Shown one piece after another: positions 45,801 through 53,200 of a stretch of 64,000 nucleotides of DNA. Each line of letters begins with the position of its first letter. Position 1 is the first letter of the stretch. A program made the translations under genes and the position numbers. The notes beneath the pieces are model-generated. The model did no database searches, was not told where the DNA came from, and saw only the letters and a list, made by a program, of their open reading frames with translations. The stretch comes from Undaria pinnatifida (Eukaryota; Sar; Phaeophyceae; Laminariales; Alariaceae), in the NCBI GenBank assembly GCA_012845835.1, contig JABAKD010000007.1, positions 11,906,011 through 11,970,010 on the forward strand, read 5' to 3'.

Positions 45801-48471
45801 AACGCAACACGGATTGAACTTTACAGTTCCACCATTAAATCGCGCCACAATGGTCGGCAATGTTTTTGGGAATCGTTACACCAACATCGTATATTGCCGA
45901 CAGGTGCCTTGATTAAACCGGTGAGCATGGCCAGTAATATCTTTGAAAAATGTTCTACCGTTTTCTTCTTTTGGTCGACAGGTGCCTGGATAAATCGAGT
46001 AAGGATAGCCAGTACTGGGAAGAGGCCTGCGACACTTCATCGAGGGAGTTCGGCAAGAGATGGCTTGTTTACGACGAGAGGACGGGGGACATTAGAGAGC
46101 CCGATGGGACGGAGGAGGTTGATTCGCAGGTGGGGGAAAAGTCCGCGCCTTTCCTGTGTACCCGATGTGTGCGAGGGGCACTTGTGTGCTATTCTTGGAA
46201 GATATGTAGCTTCCCGGTTTGATGGCTTTACGAGGGAAATGCGGCGACAGAAAACAATTTCTATACTATTAGCATACCAAGAATATACGTTGACATATCG
46301 TATATATGTTGACCCTGTTGGAGCTTGGAACGAACAAGTAGAGACGAAACCTGATTACAACGTTAGTCGCTACTTCGTCCAAGCCGTGTGGCCGAAATAA
46401 GATTTGAGCTTGCACTTCTAAACGAGTTAACGCGCTCTTAGCCCTAACGCGGGGTTCCGTTTTCGAATGGTCGACCTGTCTAGCAAGGGGGTGGGTCTGT
46501 TAGTCCTGGTTCGATACTTTACGTTTTGGGGTTTCCGGTCGGTCTGTTGACCGATCGGTCGGTCTGTCTCCATATCCATCTGACACGGACTGTGCTTCTT
46601 TCGGTGGAAGCATTCTCCTTCTGAAAGGTTCTTGGCCCTGGATTATTGTCCCGGTTGGAGTTAACGGTCGGTACATTTCCCTACTGGTCGTGTCTATCGA
46701 TGGGTGAATCTTCGATTGGCCGATCTTTGGTTGGTCGGTCTGCTGGTCCTTTTATGATCGTTCCGTTTGTTGGTCGGTCGGTCGTTCTATCAATTTTTCG
46801 GTGTTTATTTTCCGTCCGTCGCGGTCTTGTGTTTAAATGGATGACAGGACTCCCCGTTCTGCGAGGTTCTCGGGAGGGAGCAGCGGGCATGGCTGCAGAG
46901 AGAGTTTGACCGATCAACGGCGTCTCTCAGGCTCATCGTGTCTGGCTCTGTCATGCTTGGAAGGCCGGTGAGCGTTCTTGTTTTAAATTAACAGTTATGT
47001 ACTTGATATTGTACTTTAGGTCTGTTTCTTATCGCGGCTAGATTGTTTCTCAGGCCGTTTCTTATCCCAGTTAGATTGCAGAACGTATTCGCTGCAAATT
47101 GTCGAATCCACCAAGGCTACGATGAGGAGATATTTTTTTGCGGAGATTGGCCTTGGAGTGGTTCAGGGTCACTCGCGCGAATTCTCCCCCCCCCCCGTTT
47201 GCTTGCGGTATTAAGCTCCCGTGATGTCTTTTTTTGCGATATTAACCTGCAATAGGATGTTACACACCTCCCCCCCCAAAAAAAATCGCCTCAAGTGTTT
47301 TTGTCAATGGGGTGCAGTCATTCGTGCAAACGACTCAAAACCGGCAGTGAAAAAAGGGATACCCCGCCTAGCCTCGGACGGACATAAACGAAATGCCAGG
47401 ACTTTGCACTAGTGAGGGATGTTTCTAACATCCCGCGGGTCCAGTCGATTTGAGTCGAGTCGAGTAGGGTCATTGGGTTGTTCGATATATCGCGGGTCGG
47501 AACAGCTCGCGTCAGGAGGTTCTTCGGATCTCATTTGCCGTGGCGGGTCACCCTGGCACAACCCGACCCTGCGAGAGGTGAGCCAGTCGACCCATTACCC
47601 CCCCCCCCCCCCCCCCCCCCCCCCGCCGCCACCCCCTCCGCGCAATTTCACACATTCCTACGCCAGATATTACGTGCATACAAATGCACGGAATCTAGTA
47701 AGAATCCAAGTGTTTTGAAGGCAGGCGGCCGAGATTTACTGATGTAAGGATTCAATGCCAGGCCAGGTCCCAATCTTTTAATGCATCACGATAGGGTGTA
47801 GGTGTCGCTCTGCTTGTAGTTGGCGGAGCTGCCCGGCTGAAAGGCTAACCAATAACACCCTATGGCATCGTATTTGCGTGATTACAACATATTTTCTCTT
47901 GAAAAAGACCTCGCCAATGGGATTGTTTGTCGAAACGTTTCACTAAAGTCGTATTTTTTGTGAGGTATTCACGCGTTGTGCGATAATAGAGGTAGAACGT
48001 TTTTGGCTGAACAAAATCTGAACGCCGGCGCTCCTTAGCCTAAATTCGTGGGAATGTGTGATATATATATATATATATTGCGGCATTTATTATTGTCTAC
48101 CTACAAAGCCATGGGTCTGCTTATCGGGTTGCCCTTTCGTTTTTCTGAAAAACTCAAGTTGTGGAAGAGGTATAGAGAGCTCCTCAAGCGGAGAACCTTG
48201 CAGGAAAAAAATGGTACACCTCTTGCGTAGAACGTGTCTATATGGCTCCTCGGGTTGTGCTTGTGAATAGTTGAGTTCGCCCCTATCGTGGCAGCGACCC
48301 TGTGTGGCACGCGAAACCAGTCACATGCCAGAGAGAGGGGGGGGGTCCAACCCGGGTGTTAAGCGTGAAAGGTAATATTGACATTTTGGTGCAAAAGCTG
48401 CGGTACCGCTACGTTTCGTATATTACATTTTCTTTTCTAAGTGCCGTCGCGTACTGCACTTCCTTGCTTTG

Positions 48472-48506
<35 letters not shown>

Positions 48507-50219
48507 ATAGTTTTTGCTTTTTTTTCCAAGGGGGTTTTAGCCTCAACAAGCCGCTAACGCGTTCGTGAGTGGATTTTGGTCTCTTTCTACACCAAAAGGA
48601 GCCGCCTGCGCCGCGGTAGTTGGTTGTTATATAGGATAAATTGTGGAAACTGAAGAGGTTGGTTTGGCCCACGTGTGCTTCTAGTATTCTGAGAAGGAAA
48701 GTCTCAACAGCTGCCCAAGCACCACATTAGACCCTATATATAACCCTATAACCCTAACCCCGACCCCATACCTACCCATGGAACGTTTCCAGATTTAATG
48801 TTTTTACTTTGGTCGACCAGATTCAAGCTCATATATAAAATATTTTCCTATTGACGTACTTCATCTTACATACGAGTCCAGACTTCTCGTAAAGGCTACC
48901 CGCCAATGTATCATTCACCAACCAAGCAATGGCTAACAATACAGGGTCTGCGAGACACCAAAATTGGTGGGGTAGAGAAACGTCTAAAACCGATGTGAAT
49001 ACTGACGATTACACTATTTACCCAAGGCCACCGTACGAAAAAATGGGCAAACTCGGGCTAAGAAATGGCGTTCGAATCGATTGTTACCGGGTTGGGTAGG
49101 CCGTGGGTTGGGGACGTTCGTCGGTCCAATGCAAGTGTAAAATAGGTTTTCCTATCCACCCAAGTTTGTTTTCGGCAAAAACCCTATTGTGGTCGTACGT
49201 CGCGTACGCGCCAAAGTTGTTTGCTTGATTTGGTGGCTTTTCGTGAAGGTTGATGTGCGTTGCTCCCGAAAGTGTGTATGTACAACCACGGAAAAAAAAA
49301 AACATAATGTGTACGATCTTGGAGGACCTGCACTAGAAAACAAGGCGTTCGCGCACAGAGAACGTTATGGCTCTTTCCACCAGACGGTTTGTTTTGTGCC
49401 CTCTGAATACTTCAGTTGGATTTATTCCGCAAGAAGAGGTGTTAGTATTTACGCCCGCGTTTTGTTTCGGAACCAATATTCCTAATCTCTTTTTATGGGA
49501 TACATTTTTCCAGTGTTCAAAAAGAAGGGATCTTCACGGATTACAACCCGGTGCGCGGGTCGGATCAGAAGCCTTAGAACGAAAATCCGGGGTCGAGTCG
49601 GGTCGGGTCAGCAGGTGTTCGTGGTCTCCCGGGGCGGATCAGGCCGACTTAGCCGTTTTTTTTCCAATCTCACGGGTCGGGTCGGGTCGGGTCGGAACAC
49701 TCTGACCCAATCCGACCCGGGAAAAATGGTTTCAACCCGCAAAAAGCCCTGCTGAGAGGCTAACTCCAGATATCTTTGTGTTGTTACCCTCAACGTGTAC
49801 CCTTGCTGTTGGCTGAGAGTTTAGGGCAACGGCACCTCCCAGTGTGACGGGCAGCCCTGCCAGTGCTCGGGAGATGACTGGGACTGTTACCGCCCTGCAC
49901 AGAGAAATGTGAGTGCGGTGGGGTAGGAACCCAATTTGTGAGCCCCTCGGAACAGGCTAGCATCGTGTTCTACAGCTGTGATATAATTTTGTCTGGGATT
50001 TGGCCCCATGTACCGGTAGGGTCGAGCGTGGCGTAATAGTTCGATTCGATCGGTCTTCAGTCCGTTTTTCCGTTTGGTGGACGTTCTGAAGTCGGCTACC
50101 CCAGGGTACTGGTGGCGATTGTGGTGGTGGCCGTAGCAGTGGTAGTGGCAGTGGTGGTATTAGTGGTAGCAATAAGTGTAACAGTAGTAGTAGTAGTAGT
50201 AAGTAGTAGTAGTAGTAGC

Positions 50220-50257
<38 letters not shown>

Positions 50258-53200
50258 TAGTAGTAGTAGTAGTAGTATAGTAGTAGAGTAGTAGTGGTAG
50301 TCGTAGTCGTATCAAAATCGGTGGAATCGCAATGATATGTACATCAATACCCCCCCTTTAATCCAAGGGAGAGGTAATGGCAAAAAAAACTCAGTTAATT
50401 GAAATATATACGCGTACGTTGATAACAGCAACGGCGGTAGTGGTCGTGGCAGTGGAAGTAGTAGCAAGTGGCATAGGTAGTAGTAATACTAGTAGCACTA
50501 GCGATAGCAGTAGCATAAGCAGTAGTATCAGCAGTAGTATCAGCGGTAGTAAGTTGGGATAGCAGGTGGAGGAGTGGATGGAGCAGCGCCGTTTATAGTT
50601 GAAGGAAATAACCGTGTCATTTTTGTAGAGGAGTAGGTATCTTACTTATCGGTGAAAGTAGCAGCAGTACCAAGGTAGTATAAGTACAATATAGCAGCAA
50701 TGCTAGTTGTGGGTGCACATATGGTCGAGTCGGTGTCAATATTCAACCGTAAAACGTACTAACTTGCCATTTTCTTTGATGGTTGTATGTTGCAGCTTCT
50801 TAGCCAGATCTCACGAGCACCCGGCTGTTCACTGATATTGACGGGTGACTACCACATGGGGGACATCAAAGCTCTCATGCCAGGGTCACAAACGCCGTAC
50901 GGGGAGTGGTTCGCCAGCGAAGACTTCCCTATCCCAGTCTACCAGGTGATCACATTATTACATCCATTCTGTTTCCCCCGTCCCGTCGGTTCGCACCAAT
51001 CCTGCCCACCTCCACCCCGTCCTACTTACGCTCAAGTCCACCCTACCACGCCTTCTCCCTTGCATCCAACTCGCCTCCGCCGCCCCCAGCCTGTTCTAAA
51101 ATCATGCCCCACGTCCCTCTCTAACGCACCCACCACACCCCTCGCTCCCCAATGCCCCCCCCTCCCCCCTTTAAACCCCCTCGTATCCCCGAGCCCCTTC
51201 CGATGATTTTGCGCCCCCCTGCCTGGCTAGTGAAAATCCGACTTGATCCATCCCGGCATAGTAGGGATGCGAGGGTTTATGGTCATACGACTACGGCAAT
51301 GCACAACCTGAGTACAACCCCCCCGCCCCCCCCCTCCCCCCCTCTCCAGCACCTCATTCCAACAAATTGCGAAATTGTAAGCAGTCATCCAGACGCGACA
51401 AAGTACAGACGAAAAGCCGAAGTCCGCCTTACAAGTGGTTCGTAGTAGGAGGCAGCTCATCCCTCATACGAGTCACCGAACCATTCACGGCGCTTTGCGC
51501 TTGGTGCAGGCAAAGTCGACCCCGTCGTCGAAAAACCGACGCTCTCCGGCCCGTCAGTGTTGGCACGGGAGGGACGAAGGTGATAAGACTACGGCCGTGC
51601 ATGAAACAAGTACACCACCCCATTCCACTCCCTTGCTTTCCCAAAGGAATCATGCCTCGTGGCCCTTGTCGACCCCCCCCCCCACCCCCCCCCCCCCCGC
51701 CCCTCGCCAGCCTCTACCTTGTTGGGGTTGTCGGGTAATAGGATCGGGTATGGCACCAATTTGGGTCGGTCGTGCTAACACCGACTGTACGTAAACCTTG
51801 TACCGCCCCTACCATCAACATAATCTCCATCGCCTCCCATTCCCTCCCCAAGCCTGCTTATGACGCCAAGATTATCCCAACTGTTCCTCAAAACGCGAGT
51901 GCGATGTTCTCCCAAGGATGAAATCAACGATAAGGGAGATGTTATTTTACTATTTTTCACCTCCAAGGGGTAGCAGAAACTCGATCTAATGTTCTGTGGC
52001 TCGCTTAAGCACCGACCTTTCTAATTGTTCATTCCTCGGCGTTGCTAACTCATCATAAAACTGTGTGGCGGTGCATGTTACGAAAACCGAACCGCTCGAT
52101 ATTCTGATGAGTGCAACAAAATTATGGGTTTGTTTGGGGCGATAGCGCGAATAGCCTCTGATCCGCCAATAACAGGAAGAAATCCCGAAACGTGTTTCCC
52201 CGTACCGCACTTTCCTGCCGCCCCGTGGGAATGACAGGCGATACGAGATAGAGTAAAGCCGAGCTAGAATATATTTTTACTGCCGTTCACGCACGTTTAC
52301 GCAATAGATACGGCGCGAGTCGAGCGGGTAAATGCGTAGTCGACTGCCAGTTCAGTTACGAAAACGCGATCGGACGAGCCGCCACCACGCCTACAGTCCC
52401 TCCCTTCCCGCGGCAACCGCGCGGGTGTTGCCTCTTTTAGTTGGAAACCGCGCCTCCGTCCCCGACAAAATGCCTAGACGGTGCCAAATTTTCCCGGTGG
52501 CGTCAGGTTATGGGGTCGGGTATGACGACATCTACTGCTACCAAGGGTAGGGTCTGCGAAGGCTACATCAAGGACAATGTCGGCTTGAGGATCCATGAGG
52601 AGTGTGACGTGGTACTTGACCCCAACTTTGGATTTTTGCAGGTACGATGTGATGTGCGATTTTGTTATAGTCTATTTTGTGGCGAGTGGTGGTTTTGATG
52701 TTTCCATGGATAGTGAGTGGTGGTGCCAGCCTTGTTTTGTGTTTTATTTGTATACTGTGGTGAGTGGTTTTGGCTTTGGTTCATGGAGCTTGCTGTAGTT
52801 GTACATCGTATTTTGTTTTGTGTTTGTGTACTGGTGTTTAGGTCGGCACTTCTGGTTACTACAGTCATCGTGTGCTTTTCGGCTTCAAATACGTTTTACG
52901 TGGTAGTTTTTGTTTTTTTCCTCAACCAGACGAGAGTTTTGGCGTTCATAGCCGATGTTTTTGGTCCTCGTTCTGGGTGTTTCGTTTTGATATTGGCGCT
53001 TGCTGTGGATTCATCGAGTGTTGTTGTTGTTTTCGGGGTGAACGTTTGACTATGATGGGTTGAACGCCAACCCTGAGCATGACCTGGTGCTTGCTCAAGA
53101 CCTCGGTTTTCTGCAGGAGAGCGTGCCCGTTTTAGATTTTAATTCAAAAACCATATCGAACCACTACTGGCGAATGCGTCATGGGATACACAAGGCGCCT

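Noticed and set aside
45711-46400. 229-codon frame overlapping phosphatase exon 9
   Set aside because: It reads exon 9 in the wrong phase and crosses both splice sites. The in-phase exon fits the family reconstruction better.
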